Origin: Candidatus Hydrogenedentota bacterium
GTDB lineage: Bacteria > Hydrogenedentota > Hydrogenedentia > Hydrogenedentales > SLHB01
Assembly: GCA_007130675.1 (NCBI GenBank)
Contig: SLSB01000233.1
Span: forward strand, 1-11,543
Length of the DNA stretch: 11,543 nt
Reading direction: 5' to 3'
Part shown: positions 1 through 6,442 of the stretch, piece after piece
Numbering within the stretch: the first letter of the stretch is position 1
Layout: every line of letters begins with the position of its first letter
Notes under the pieces: model-generated
The model's input: only the letters and a program-made list of their open reading frames with translations
Database searches by the model: none
Told to the model about the DNA's origin: nothing
Translations under genes and position numbers: made by a program

Positions 1-495
1 GCAACCACCATCGAGGTGCTGACGCCGGACTTTCGGGGCGATGCGGCCGCGATCAAAACAGTCCTCGATGCCCGCCCCGAGGTGTTTGGCCATAACATCG
101 AAACCGTCGAGCGGCTGTACGGTATGCTGCGCCATCGCAAACTCACGTACCGCCAGGCCCTCGAGGTGCTGAGCACTGCCGCATCTATGGGTACAGAGGT
201 TGTCGTGAAATCCGCCTTGATGGCGGGTCATGGGGAAACCCCCGACGAGGTTCACCGCACGCTTGCAGATCTCCGGGACGTGGGATGCGAAGCCGTAGCC
301 ATCGGTCAATACCTGCGCCCGACCCCGAAGCAGCGCCGCGTAGTCGAGTTTGTTTCCCCCGAACAGTTCGAGGAATACGAGGCCCTCGCCTACCGGCTAG
401 GTTTCCGGTTTGCGGTCGCCGGACCCTTCGTGCGCAGCTCGTACCGGTCCGATGAATTGATGGAATCTCACGGGCGCGCGCATCATAAGCGCTAA
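1..495 (+). CDS. lipA: Lipoyl synthase LipA, C-terminal part (5' end outside window)
   Basis: Radical-SAM enzyme that inserts two sulfurs into protein-bound octanoyl groups to make the lipoyl cofactor; cytoplasmic. The open frame enters from the window edge and ends at TAA 493-495, leaving 164 residues, about the C-terminal half of a typical LipA of roughly 300. Visible family signatures are EVLTPDFRG near the start, FGHNIETV, a KSALMAGHGET segment, GQYLRPT, and a C-terminal RSSY motif (codons 433-444). The RSSY serine is known in LipA to ligate the auxiliary iron-sulfur cluster that is consumed as sulfur donor. The N-terminal cysteine motifs (auxiliary cluster and CxxxCxxC) lie outside the window, so completeness cannot be judged. 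A GTG at 16 is only an internal codon, not the start. The next gene on the strand encodes a lipoyl domain, a fitting substrate. I am confident of the family. Confidence 0.96.
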   Translation, partial: ATTIEVLTPDFRGDAAAIKTVLDARPEVFGHNIETVERLYGMLRHRKLTYRQALEVLSTAASMGTEVVVKSALMAGHGETPDEVHRTLADLRDVGCEAVAIGQYLRPTPKQRRVVEFVSPEQFEEYEALAYRLGFRFAVAGPFVRSSYRSDELMESHGRAHHKR

Positions 496-563
496 CATAA
501 GGAAGTTTGTAGACCGGAAATGCTTTTTGGGGTTCAACTGTCTTTTGCCGTTCGTGGTCGAAA
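496..563. other. Short spacer between lipA and the palindromic element
   Basis: No gene, RBS or convincing intrinsic terminator is visible between the lipA stop and the first hairpin of the composite repeat. Any transcription stop for lipA would have to come from the repeat itself or from a factor-dependent mechanism. Confidence 0.5.
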
Positions 564-648
564 GTGCCGCAGGCACGATAGAAAATAGCCCCGGGTGGCA
601 ACCCGGGGACTCGAGATTGCACCACAACATGAGTCCCGGCAGGGACGG
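564..648 (+). repeat. Left module of the composite palindrome (hairpins A, B, C)
   Basis: Hairpin A is 564-568/572-576 with loop GCA. Hairpin B is 589-596/601-608, eight perfect base pairs around the tetraloop GGCA. Hairpin C is 633-637/642-646 with loop GGCA. All three stems are perfect. Confidence 0.75.
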
Positions 649-700
649 TAGAATAATGCCCGTTATGAGCCCCATCATATTGAGCACTGATCCGTCTCTG

Positions 701-784
701 CCGTCCCTTACGGGACTGGACTTGTTTGGATATGCAAGTCCCCGGGTTGCCACCCGGAGCTACGCTATGGCGTGCCTTCGGCAC
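701..784 (-). repeat. Right module of the composite palindrome, inverted copy
   Basis: Read on the - strand this repeats the order A (784-772), B (758-739), C (716-703) of the left module. The spacer between B and C differs in sequence from that of the left module, while the stems are conserved. That is the pattern expected if the stems are under selection or were recently copied. Confidence 0.72.
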
Positions 785-787
785 TCG

Positions 788-812
788 GGGACTGGACTTG
801 TTTGGATATGCA
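788..812 (-). repeat. Fragment of a third module (25-bp direct repeat of 712-736)
   Basis: This stretch is identical to 712-736, the B-C spacer plus the edge of hairpin C of the right module. It is then followed by unrelated sequence, so it is a truncated extra copy in the same orientation as the right module. Confidence 0.8.
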
Positions 813-1015
813 GGTTCACAGGTTTCCGTCCCATAAGCGCCAGCATACGATAGTTTTCGGCCGCTTTCGTTGATATGGACGGGGAAATCTGCTTTCTGCT
901 TTTGTTCTCAAGAATATCTGTGCAGATTTGCAGCTCAAAATGAATGAGTTCATGATTGTTTTGGCGCGTATGGGCACGCGCACCGGCAGGCCTGACGTAT
1001 TTTGCATAGCGCGCG
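813..1015. other. Non-coding stretch upstream of the lipoyl-domain gene
   Basis: Relatively AT-rich around 900-962. It holds a 12-bp dyad (ATCTG-TG-CAGAT, 916-927) and a hairpin with a six-base-pair GCGCGT/ACGCGC stem (964-969/976-981). A promoter for the next gene should lie here, but I cannot pick a -35/-10 pair with confidence. No gene is supported. Confidence 0.4.
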
Positions 1016-1022
1016 AAAGGAG
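1016..1022 (+). promoter_or_regulatory. Ribosome binding site of the lipoyl-domain gene
   Basis: AAAGGAG lies nine bases before ATG 1032. It decides the start against the upstream in-frame TTG at 1002, which has no such site and would add ten residues in front of the domain. Confidence 0.85.
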
Positions 1023-1031
1023 AAGAACCAC

Positions 1032-1268
1032 ATGGCAGAAGACGTAAAACTCCCCTCGTTGGGAGAAGACGCCCCGGAAACCGCTACCGTCTCGCAGTGG
1101 CTCGTTGCTGAAGGCGGACGTGTACAGGCTGGCGAAGACTTGGTCGAGATGACCACCGACAAGGCCGCGTTCAATGTGCCAAGCCCTGCCACGGGCACTG
1201 TCGTCAAGATTGTGGCCCAGGAAGGGCAGGACGTGCAGGTGGGCGGGCATCTCTGCGTCATCGAGTAA
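1032..1268 (+). CDS. Free-standing E2-type lipoyl-domain protein (78 aa)
   Basis: A single biotinyl/lipoyl attachment domain of the 2-oxo acid dehydrogenase E2 type. The chain starts with DVKLPSLGE, reaches the modification loop TTDKAAFNV with the acceptor lysine at residue 44, and ends with a GTVVKIVAQEGQDVQVGGHLCVIE half-repeat. The gene stops exactly at the end of the domain fold: there is no Ala/Pro linker, no peripheral subunit-binding domain and no acyltransferase domain. None appears in the following 320 bases either. Normal E2 proteins are about 400-550 residues, so this is either a dedicated carrier or a detached E2 arm whose catalytic part is encoded elsewhere. A lipoyl carrier 0.5 kb after lipA suggests that LipA modifies it (inference). 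It is less like GcvH (about 125 residues). A biotin carrier is less likely because the motif is DKA, not MKM. Confidence 0.88.
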   Translation: MAEDVKLPSLGEDAPETATVSQWLVAEGGRVQAGEDLVEMTTDKAAFNVPSPATGTVVKIVAQEGQDVQVGGHLCVIE

Positions 1269-1361
1269 TCTCGGGAAGAAGTCAACAGACCAAGGCGTGG
1301 GTTCGCGCAGTGGCGGGGAATCGTCACAATGACGGTCGGGGTTCGTCGGCCGGTCATATTC

Positions 1362-1383
1362 TTTCCCCTAGGATTGGGGGAAA
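1362..1383 (+). terminator. Possible stem-loop after the lipoyl-domain gene
   Basis: TTTCCCC (1362-1368) pairs with GGGGAAA (1377-1383) across an eight-base loop, 94 bases after the stop codon. No T-run follows, so it is at best a weak intrinsic terminator or an mRNA 3' end structure. Confidence 0.35.
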
Positions 1384-1501
1384 TCACGCAGTTTCTTGCA
1401 TCAAGTACAGGCCATGCCTGCTCTTTCGGGATTTTCGGCCCGCCCTTAGTATGAATTTCACTAAAATCGACACTTTCGGGCGAGGCATAAGACTTGCGAT
1501 G

Positions 1502-1510
1502 TGATATACT
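1502..1510 (+). promoter_or_regulatory. Extended -10 promoter of the lipoprotein gene
   Basis: TG-A-TATACT is an extended -10 element with no recognisable -35 at 16-18 bp upstream. This is typical of extended -10 promoters. Transcription would begin near 1517 and give a leader of about 75 nt. The same TGTG-N-TATACT string appears before the pseudopilin operon (6431-6441). Confidence 0.5.
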
Positions 1511-1590
1511 GAGCAATGTACAGTTTTGAAGGGGAAACCAGCGTCAGCGCTTTGCGCGGGCGGTCGTTTCCAAACACTGGAGGGAAGGTA

Positions 1591-2616
1591 ATGAAAGGTA
1601 GCAAGAATGCAATGCGAGCAACGGGCCTGCTGTGCGCACTGCTTCTGGTAGTAGCTGCAACGGGGTGTCCTCAGCTGGACCCTGATCAGCCGGACCCGGA
1701 TGGTAAGGCGCTTCTTACCACAGTCTTCACGGGAGATGGCGCGCCTCTGGCGAACAAGATCCTCGAGGCCTTGAAGCCGGGACCCGTGGCGGTCGAAGAC
1801 ATTGAGAGTCTCACTGTAACGATCACGCGGATTGTCTTGGACCTTGACAAGGCCGAACCAGCGGAAGAGGACCCCGAAGAGGGCGAGGAAGAAGAGAAGA
1901 ACAACGCGTCGAAGGTCGTGGTTTTTTCGGGTGAGATGCCCGTTAACGTCCTCGATCTCAGCGGCGTTTCGCAGTTGATCTCGCTCGAGGAGGTTCCCGC
2001 CGGGCGCTACACCAAGATTCGCCTCGAAATCAAAGACCCCGAACTGGTCCTCAAGGCGGATCCCGAGACGGTCGTCACAAACATTCACCTGACCGCTAAC
2101 GCGCGTCTCTTCATCGGCGTCGATTTTGAACTGGAAGACGGCGCGAACCGTATTCTGGTCCTGGATTTCGGCGGAATTCACCTCGTGCGGACCGGTCACG
2201 GCGGGTACGTCTTGACGCCGCAACTTCGGGCCAGCCTCGAGATTTTGACGGTTGAAGACACCTTTGTGCGGGGCGTCATCGCTTCCGTCGATTACGAAGT
2301 GAACAGCTTTGTACTGCTCGTTGAGGGCGGCGAAATCGCCGTGACGTATACGGAAGAGACGGAAATCTTCCTTCCCACGGACGACGCTGAAACTCCGACG
2401 GGAACCGAAGCAGACCTGGTCGCGGGCTTAGAGGTCTACTGCTTCGGCGCGCTTTTCTCGGACAACACGATGGCGGCGGTCCGCATCGAGATCCTGCCCG
2501 AAGAAGACCCTGAGGAAGAAGACCCTGAGGAAGAGGACCCTGAGGAAGAGGACCCTGAGGAAGAAGACCCAGAAGAAGAAGACCCAGAAGAAGAAGACCC
2601 TGACGAAGAAGAATAG
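1591..2616 (+). CDS. DUF4382-like lipoprotein with acidic tandem-repeat tail
   Basis: Predicted lipoprotein of 341 residues. ATG 1591 is chosen because GGAGGG (1579-1584) sits six bases before it and the product starts with a proper lipoprotein signal peptide (KxxK, hydrophobic 12-24, lipobox AATGC with Cys26). An in-frame start at 1516 would bury the signal. Residues about 38-215 resemble the DUF4382 beta-sandwich: SLTVTITRIVLDL strand, DLSGV, and EEVPAGRYTKIRLEI. Residues about 223-303 resemble DUF5666 (RGVIASVDYEVNSFVLLVEGG then an ETEIF strand). Residues 304-341 are a DPEEE repeat, and a smaller EEDPEEGEEEE insertion occurs at 92-102. Both domain types are common in uncharacterised secreted proteins and have no assigned activity. 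The acidic tail could bind cations or the envelope (inference). The gene is monocistronic between its own promoter and terminator. Confidence 0.85.
   Translation: MKGSKNAMRATGLLCALLLVVAATGCPQLDPDQPDPDGKALLTTVFTGDGAPLANKILEALKPGPVAVEDIESLTVTITRIVLDLDKAEPAEEDPEEGEEEEKNNASKVVVFSGEMPVNVLDLSGVSQLISLEEVPAGRYTKIRLEIKDPELVLKADPETVVTNIHLTANARLFIGVDFELEDGANRILVLDFGGIHLVRTGHGGYVLTPQLRASLEILTVEDTFVRGVIASVDYEVNSFVLLVEGGEIAVTYTEETEIFLPTDDAETPTGTEADLVAGLEVYCFGALFSDNTMAAVRIEILPEEDPEEEDPEEEDPEEEDPEEEDPEEEDPEEEDPDEEE
2500..2613 (+). repeat. 15-bp tandem repeat encoding the (DPEEE)n tail
   Basis: Seven Asp-Pro steps spaced five residues apart, encoded by 15-bp units that differ only at synonymous positions (GAG/GAA, CCT/CCA). 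The last unit reads DPDEEE before the stop. A repeat of this kind is prone to length change by slippage without shifting the frame. Confidence 0.9.
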
Positions 2617-2679
2617 TACCTTGCGGCATGTGTGCCCGGGCACTCGCGGGCAGGCCGCATGCACGTCAGAACATGATAA

Positions 2680-2728
2680 CCGCCCGGCGGCGAACGCCAG
2701 CAGTTCGCAGCCGGGCGGCCCTTCTTTT
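2680..2728 (+). terminator. Strong intrinsic terminator of the lipoprotein gene
   Basis: Stem CCGCCCGGC (2680-2688) with GCCGGGCGG (2710-2718) is extended by an inner stem GCGAAC (2690-2695) with GTTCGC (2703-2708), one mismatch between them, loop 2696-2702. It is followed by CCCTTCTTTT. Fifteen paired positions plus a T-rich tail make this the clearest terminator in the window. It separates the lipoprotein from the kinase gene. Confidence 0.85.
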
Positions 2729-2762
2729 GCAGGGTCATTTTCCTGATGCACAAAAAGACCCC

Positions 2763-4940
2763 ATGCGGTATGATGTGCCCATGATAATGCGGTTCTTGCA
2801 AAACATGTCCATCCGTGCCCGAGTCGGGGCCGCACTGGTAATCGTGATGGCGGGGTACACGGTCATCCATCAAGTCGTTGACCGAGTTACCATAAGCCGC
2901 GCGATGCTGCATTACGAAAAGGAACAAGCCAGACGCGATCTGCTCCGCTGCCAAAGAGCCCTCGAGCGTGAGATTCGCCATATCCTGGTAGTCACGGCAG
3001 ACTGGGCTGCGTGGGACGATACCTACGCATTCATCGAGACGCATGACCCCCGATATATTGCGTCCAATCTCGTCGTGGAGACGTTCTATGACAGTGGCAT
3101 TAACCTGATCTGTTTTTTTGACCGAGACGGCGGACTTGTCTGGGGCGAAGCACACGACCTGGAACAAGAGCAACAGCTCGATCTGGCGCCCTTCATGGTA
3201 TTTCCCCGCACACTCGAGGTGGACGATGATTCTCCTCCCGGCTCATTGGCGGGGATCATGTTGGTTGGCGAAGTTGCCATGCTCGTGGCGTGTCATCCCA
3301 TACTTACCAGTGAAAACACTGGGCCGAGTAGGGGAACCGTGGTCATGGGGCGTCTTCTGACGCCTGCCGTGCTAACCGCGTTGCAGCATCAGACCCAAGT
3401 TGAATTTTGCCTGCGCCCCATCCGCAACGATGATAAGAGGGACGCACAGTTGCTTGCCGAGATTCAGGCGGGAGGAGGGACAGCGCTCGATAGTTCCGAT
3501 ACCGATACGTTGCATGTCTCAGGGAGGCTAACGGACTTTTTCGGCGTTCCGGCACTGTTGCTCGAGGCGCACATTCCGCGCGCGGCAAGTCTCGAGGGCC
3601 GCCGTATCATCCAGTTCGGTATGCTGTCGACCATAGTGTCTAGTCTTCTGTTTCTGCTTGCGCTCATGATTGCTCTTCGCTACACGGTGCTTGCCCCTAT
3701 GAGCCGCCTTACCCGGGCGGTTGTCCGCATAAGCGAGACTGGGGACGTTTCGGAGCGCTTAGCCTGCAACCGCGGTGACGAAGTGGGCCAGCTTGCCCGC
3801 GAGTTCAACAGTCTCCTCGACACGATCGAGTCGAACGTCCGCCAGCAGGCCGAGGCCGCTGAAGTGTTACGGGAAAACGCCGCGCACCTGCGAGCTATCA
3901 TGCAGGCCGCGCGGGACGCCGTATTTACCGTCACCCCCAGCAGCACCATTGAATCGGCTAATCCGGCAGCCCAAGCCATATTCGGATGGCCTGTCGAGCA
4001 GCTGATAAACCGGCCCGCCGACGCATTGCTCAACACTACAGGAACGGTCCGCGGAGGTATGGCGGCTATTCTCGAAAAGGCTTCGGAACTGCCCGAGGGG
4101 TTTCGCAACGAGGTGATAGGAATCCGCAGAGATGGAACGACCTTTCCGGCGTATCTGATGGTCAAGGATTATGCGGTTGAGTCGGGGACGATGTATGTCC
4201 TTTTTGTGGCCGACCTTACCGAAATCAAGAATATGCACGAACGCTTGCTGCGTGATCGGCACTTGGCCTCGATCGGTGAGATGGGCGCCTCCATCGCGCA
4301 CGAAATCCGTAACCCGCTCACCGGGATCAGCAGTGCCTTGCAAGTACTCAGGAAGAATACGAACTACGACGAGGATGAGCGCACGATTTTCGAGGATATT
4401 CTTGTCCAGATTAAGCGAGTAGACCGAACGGTAAGCAACCTGCTCACATTCGCCAAGTCTTGGCGTCTGGACTGCCAATGGTGTAATGTTAAGCGCATGT
4501 TGACGCGGGCGTGGGAAGAGGTCGAATGCCAGAACGCCCCGAGCAATGTTGTCTTCGCACTGGAAATCGATGACCATGTCGAGGCTATCGCGGACCCTGG
4601 CCTATGTCACCAAGTGTTCTGCAATGTGCTACAGAACGCGACTCAGTCCATGCCAGGTGGGGGACAGATACGGGTATCTGCATCGAGTGACACGCGGCAT
4701 GTTCGTGTCACAGTTGCTGACGACGGCATTGGTATGGAGCCGGAGGTTCTGAAGAAGGCCACGAGCCCTTTCTTCACAACCCGCGTCAAGGGCACGGGCT
4801 TGGGGCTCGCGATTTGCCAGCGAATTGTGGAGGCACATGGGGGAAGCATTTGCATTGACAGTGTGCCGAAGACAGGCACGGAGGTTGTGATAACCCTTCC
4901 CGTGGAGGATACCCATGCCGAAGCACATCCTGGTGGTTGA
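2763..4940 (+). CDS. Membrane histidine kinase, CHASE4-HAMP-PAS-HisKA-HATPase
   Basis: Sensor kinase of 725 residues. After a short N-terminus come TM1 (about 21-40), a roughly 240-residue extracytoplasmic sensor region with CHASE4-like features (DWAAWDDTYAF, Asp80-Phe90; then LICFFDRDGGLVW), TM2 (about 284-308), HAMP (about 309-362), PAS (about 376-490), HisKA with phospho-acceptor His513 in AHEIRNPLTG, and the HATPase domain. The ATPase shows the N box (Asn625), G1 DDGIGM (653-658), an F box and G2 GTGLGL (677-682). All catalytic motifs are intact. The frame is open back to 2628, but the terminator at 2680-2728 makes starts before 2729 unlikely. No candidate start (2763, 2781, 2787, 2805) has a good Shine-Dalgarno, so the start is uncertain by up to 14 residues. 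It overlaps the next gene by 26 bases, so the two are co-translated. The signal sensed is unknown. Confidence 0.92.
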   Translation: MRYDVPMIMRFLQNMSIRARVGAALVIVMAGYTVIHQVVDRVTISRAMLHYEKEQARRDLLRCQRALEREIRHILVVTADWAAWDDTYAFIETHDPRYIASNLVVETFYDSGINLICFFDRDGGLVWGEAHDLEQEQQLDLAPFMVFPRTLEVDDDSPPGSLAGIMLVGEVAMLVACHPILTSENTGPSRGTVVMGRLLTPAVLTALQHQTQVEFCLRPIRNDDKRDAQLLAEIQAGGGTALDSSDTDTLHVSGRLTDFFGVPALLLEAHIPRAASLEGRRIIQFGMLSTIVSSLLFLLALMIALRYTVLAPMSRLTRAVVRISETGDVSERLACNRGDEVGQLAREFNSLLDTIESNVRQQAEAAEVLRENAAHLRAIMQAARDAVFTVTPSSTIESANPAAQAIFGWPVEQLINRPADALLNTTGTVRGGMAAILEKASELPEGFRNEVIGIRRDGTTFPAYLMVKDYAVESGTMYVLFVADLTEIKNMHERLLRDRHLASIGEMGASIAHEIRNPLTGISSALQVLRKNTNYDEDERTIFEDILVQIKRVDRTVSNLLTFAKSWRLDCQWCNVKRMLTRAWEEVECQNAPSNVVFALEIDDHVEAIADPGLCHQVFCNVLQNATQSMPGGGQIRVSASSDTRHVRVTVADDGIGMEPEVLKKATSPFFTTRVKGTGLGLAICQRIVEAHGGSICIDSVPKTGTEVVITLPVEDTHAEAHPGG
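2769..2774 (+). promoter_or_regulatory. Possible -10 element of the kinase gene
   Basis: TATGAT is a good -10 hexamer but has no matching -35. If used, transcription would start near 2781, directly on or just before ATG 2781/2787. This would make the message leaderless or nearly so and would fit the absence of a Shine-Dalgarno. Confidence 0.3.
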
Positions 4941-6288
4941 CGATGAGAGGCTTATCCGGTGGTCGTTGTGCGAACGCCTGACGGAAGAGGGCTATGTCTG
5001 CGTGGCCGCGGAAGATGGCGCGCGAGCAAGGAAAGAGGTTGAAGCACAGGCCTTCGACCTCGCTCTGCTTGACTTGCGCTTGCCCGATGTGGAGGGCACG
5101 GATCTCATCGAGGAGATTCTCGCCAGCAGGCCGGAGCTTCCTGTCATCATGATCACCGCCTACTCGAGCGTTGACACCGCGGTCACGGCGATGAAACTCG
5201 GGGCGTGCGATTACATCTCCAAGCCCTTTGACATGGACCAGATTGTTGCGTCGGTGCGCAACGCGCTCGAGGCCAAAGAGGGCGGTGCCGGGGCTGGTGA
5301 AGCCCATAAATTCGGACTCAAGAATCTTCTCGGGAACAGCCCGGTGATGCGCGAGATCAAGTTGATGGCCCGCAAGCTGGCCGACACCGACGCCACGACC
5401 ATCCTGCTTCTTGGAGAGACTGGCACGGGGAAGGATATGTTTGCCCGCGCCATCCACTACGATTCCGCGCGGGTCGACAAGCCGTTCATGAATATCACCT
5501 GCACGGCGTTGCCCGATTCGCTGCTGGATTCCGAGTTGTTCGGATACGAAGAGGGCGCGTTTACCGACGCCCGCAAACAGAAGAAGGGGCTGTTCGAGCT
5601 TGCTGATGGCGGGACCGTGCTGCTCGATGAGATCGGCGACATGTCCGCCGAGCTTCAGGGCAAACTGTTGCGCGTCATCGAGGAAAAGGCCTTCAAACGG
5701 ATTGGCGGCACGGAAGACATAACGGTCAATGTGCGCATCGTTGCCGCGACCAACCGCGACCTCGAGAAAGCCATTGCCGACCGTGTTTTCCGTGAAGACC
5801 TCTATTACCGCCTCAGCATCATCCCGATCTGCCTGCCGCCCCTGCGCGAACGCCGCGAAGACATTCCCATGCTGGCGGAGCGTTTTCTTGAAATGGCTTG
5901 CGACGAACACGAGCGTGCCCGCAAGACCTTTACGCCCGCGGCCATTGAGCGGCTCGGCATCCAGGAATGGCCCGGCAATATTCGCCAGTTACGCAACGTA
6001 ATCGAACGCACAGCCCTGTTGTGCGGCAAAGGCAAGATCGACGCGGATGACCTCGAACTCGGCCCCCATCCAGGAGCCGAGCGCGCGGCAAGACAGAAGT
6101 TTTCCGTGGTCCTGCCCGAAGAAGGGTGCGACATCGAGCAGATCGAACAAGAACTTGTTCAGCAAGCGCTCGAGCGCACCCGGTGGAATCAGTCGCGTGC
6201 CGCGCGCCTCCTCCACATGACGCGGGATCAGGTCCGCTACAAAATGGAGAAATACTGCCTGAAAAAACCTGGAGTGGGAAGCCCGTGA
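4915..6288 (+). CDS. NtrC-family sigma-54-dependent response regulator
   Basis: Response regulator of 457 residues that activates sigma-54 RNA polymerase when phosphorylated. The receiver domain (about 3-118) has the acidic pair Asp9-Asp10, phospho-acceptor Asp53, Thr81 and Lys103. The AAA+ domain (about 137-370) has Walker A GETGTGKD (167-174), the sigma-54 contact loop GAFTDA (214-219, a common variant of GAFTGA), Walker B TVLLDE (234-239), and a C-terminal WPGNIRQLRN segment. A Fis-type helix-turn-helix lies near 412-452 (NQSRAARLLHMTRDQVRYKM). All residues needed for phosphorylation, ATP hydrolysis and sigma-54 contact are present. GGAGG (4904-4908) inside the kinase gene gives the start six bases upstream of ATG 4915. 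Its likely partner is the overlapping kinase. Its likely target is the sigma-54 promoter 155 bases after its stop (inference). Confidence 0.96.
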   Translation: MPKHILVVDDERLIRWSLCERLTEEGYVCVAAEDGARARKEVEAQAFDLALLDLRLPDVEGTDLIEEILASRPELPVIMITAYSSVDTAVTAMKLGACDYISKPFDMDQIVASVRNALEAKEGGAGAGEAHKFGLKNLLGNSPVMREIKLMARKLADTDATTILLLGETGTGKDMFARAIHYDSARVDKPFMNITCTALPDSLLDSELFGYEEGAFTDARKQKKGLFELADGGTVLLDEIGDMSAELQGKLLRVIEEKAFKRIGGTEDITVNVRIVAATNRDLEKAIADRVFREDLYYRLSIIPICLPPLRERREDIPMLAERFLEMACDEHERARKTFTPAAIERLGIQEWPGNIRQLRNVIERTALLCGKGKIDADDLELGPHPGAERAARQKFSVVLPEEGCDIEQIEQELVQQALERTRWNQSRAARLLHMTRDQVRYKMEKYCLKKPGVGSP

Positions 6289-6347
6289 TGGGGACTTTGC
6301 CCCGCCAAGTGAGCAAAATTCCCCAGTCTGCCGAAAAACCTTCCTTT

Positions 6348-6360
6348 TGGCGGACCGCCA
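6348..6360. promoter_or_regulatory. Candidate activator-binding dyad upstream of the sigma-54 promoter
   Basis: TGGCGG-A-CCGCCA is a perfect 13-bp dyad centred at 6354, about 115 bp before the expected sigma-54 transcription start. This is the usual distance for an NtrC-type enhancer. A matching half-site, CCGCCAA, lies at 6302-6308 and is inverted relative to TTGGCGG at 6347-6353. The role is inferred from position and symmetry only. Confidence 0.35.
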
Positions 6361-6432
6361 CGAAAGGGAGATGCGATGCGGTTCATTCACAAGTTGTTTT
6401 TTGATATAGGCTTACCCCTGGAATCGAATATG

Positions 6433-6441
6433 TGCTATACT
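6433..6441 (+). promoter_or_regulatory. Extended -10 element abutting the sigma-54 promoter
   Basis: TG-C-TATACT ends one base before the -24 element of the sigma-54 promoter, and no good -35 is visible. If active, housekeeping polymerase would start near 6448 and compete with sigma-54 polymerase for the same DNA. Confidence 0.4.
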
Positions 6442-6442
6442 A

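Larger units (their letters stand above)
564..812. repeat. Composite palindromic intergenic element (two inverted three-hairpin modules plus a fragment of a third)
   Basis: Each module contains hairpin A (GTGCC, 3-nt loop, GGCAC), hairpin B (CCCGGGT/ACCCGGG core) and hairpin C (GTCCC, 4-nt loop, GGGAC), in that order. One module runs forward (A 564-576, B 589-608, C 633-646). The other is its reverse complement (C 703-716, B about 739-758, A 772-784). The B arms are long inverted repeats: 586-611 pairs with 737-762 at 25 of 26 positions, 21 of them contiguous. A 25-bp perfect direct repeat (712-736 and 788-812) shows that a fragment of a third module follows. The architecture recalls REP/BIME-type elements mobilised by RAYT transposases, but no such transposase is in the window, so that link is inference. 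Possible effects are transcription termination, mRNA end protection or nucleoid binding. Confidence 0.8.

Noticed and set aside
564..812. CRISPR array
   Set aside because: The repeats are inverted, multi-hairpin and irregularly spaced, with no constant repeat-spacer unit and no cas genes.
527..853. Open frames in both strands across the composite palindrome
   Set aside because: They consist of the hairpin repeats read as codons. The inverted-repeat architecture explains the sequence better than a protein does.
1329..1454. 41-codon frame on the + strand in the gap before the lipoprotein, with GGGGAA eight bases upstream
   Set aside because: The product is not recognisable, and the frame crosses the stem-loop at 1362-1383. 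It is too short to support without conservation.
1384..2223. 279-residue open frame on the - strand opposite the lipoprotein
   Set aside because: No domain is recognisable, and the + strand reading has a signal peptide, lipobox, RBS and promoter.
2622..2659. Second terminator between the lipoprotein stop and the strong terminator
   Set aside because: Short nested stems (TGCGGC/GCCGCA and TGCCCG/CGGGCA) can pair, but no T-run follows and the adjacent hairpin at 2680-2718 is far stronger.
4786..5910. 374-residue open frame on the - strand opposite the response regulator
   Set aside because: The + strand gene has every receiver and AAA+ motif. The antisense product shows no domain and spans the kinase/regulator overlap.
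6302..6353. Intrinsic terminator after the response regulator
   Set aside because: The CCGCCAA/TTGGCGG arms are seven bases with a long loop and no T-run. The position fits a regulatory dyad better.
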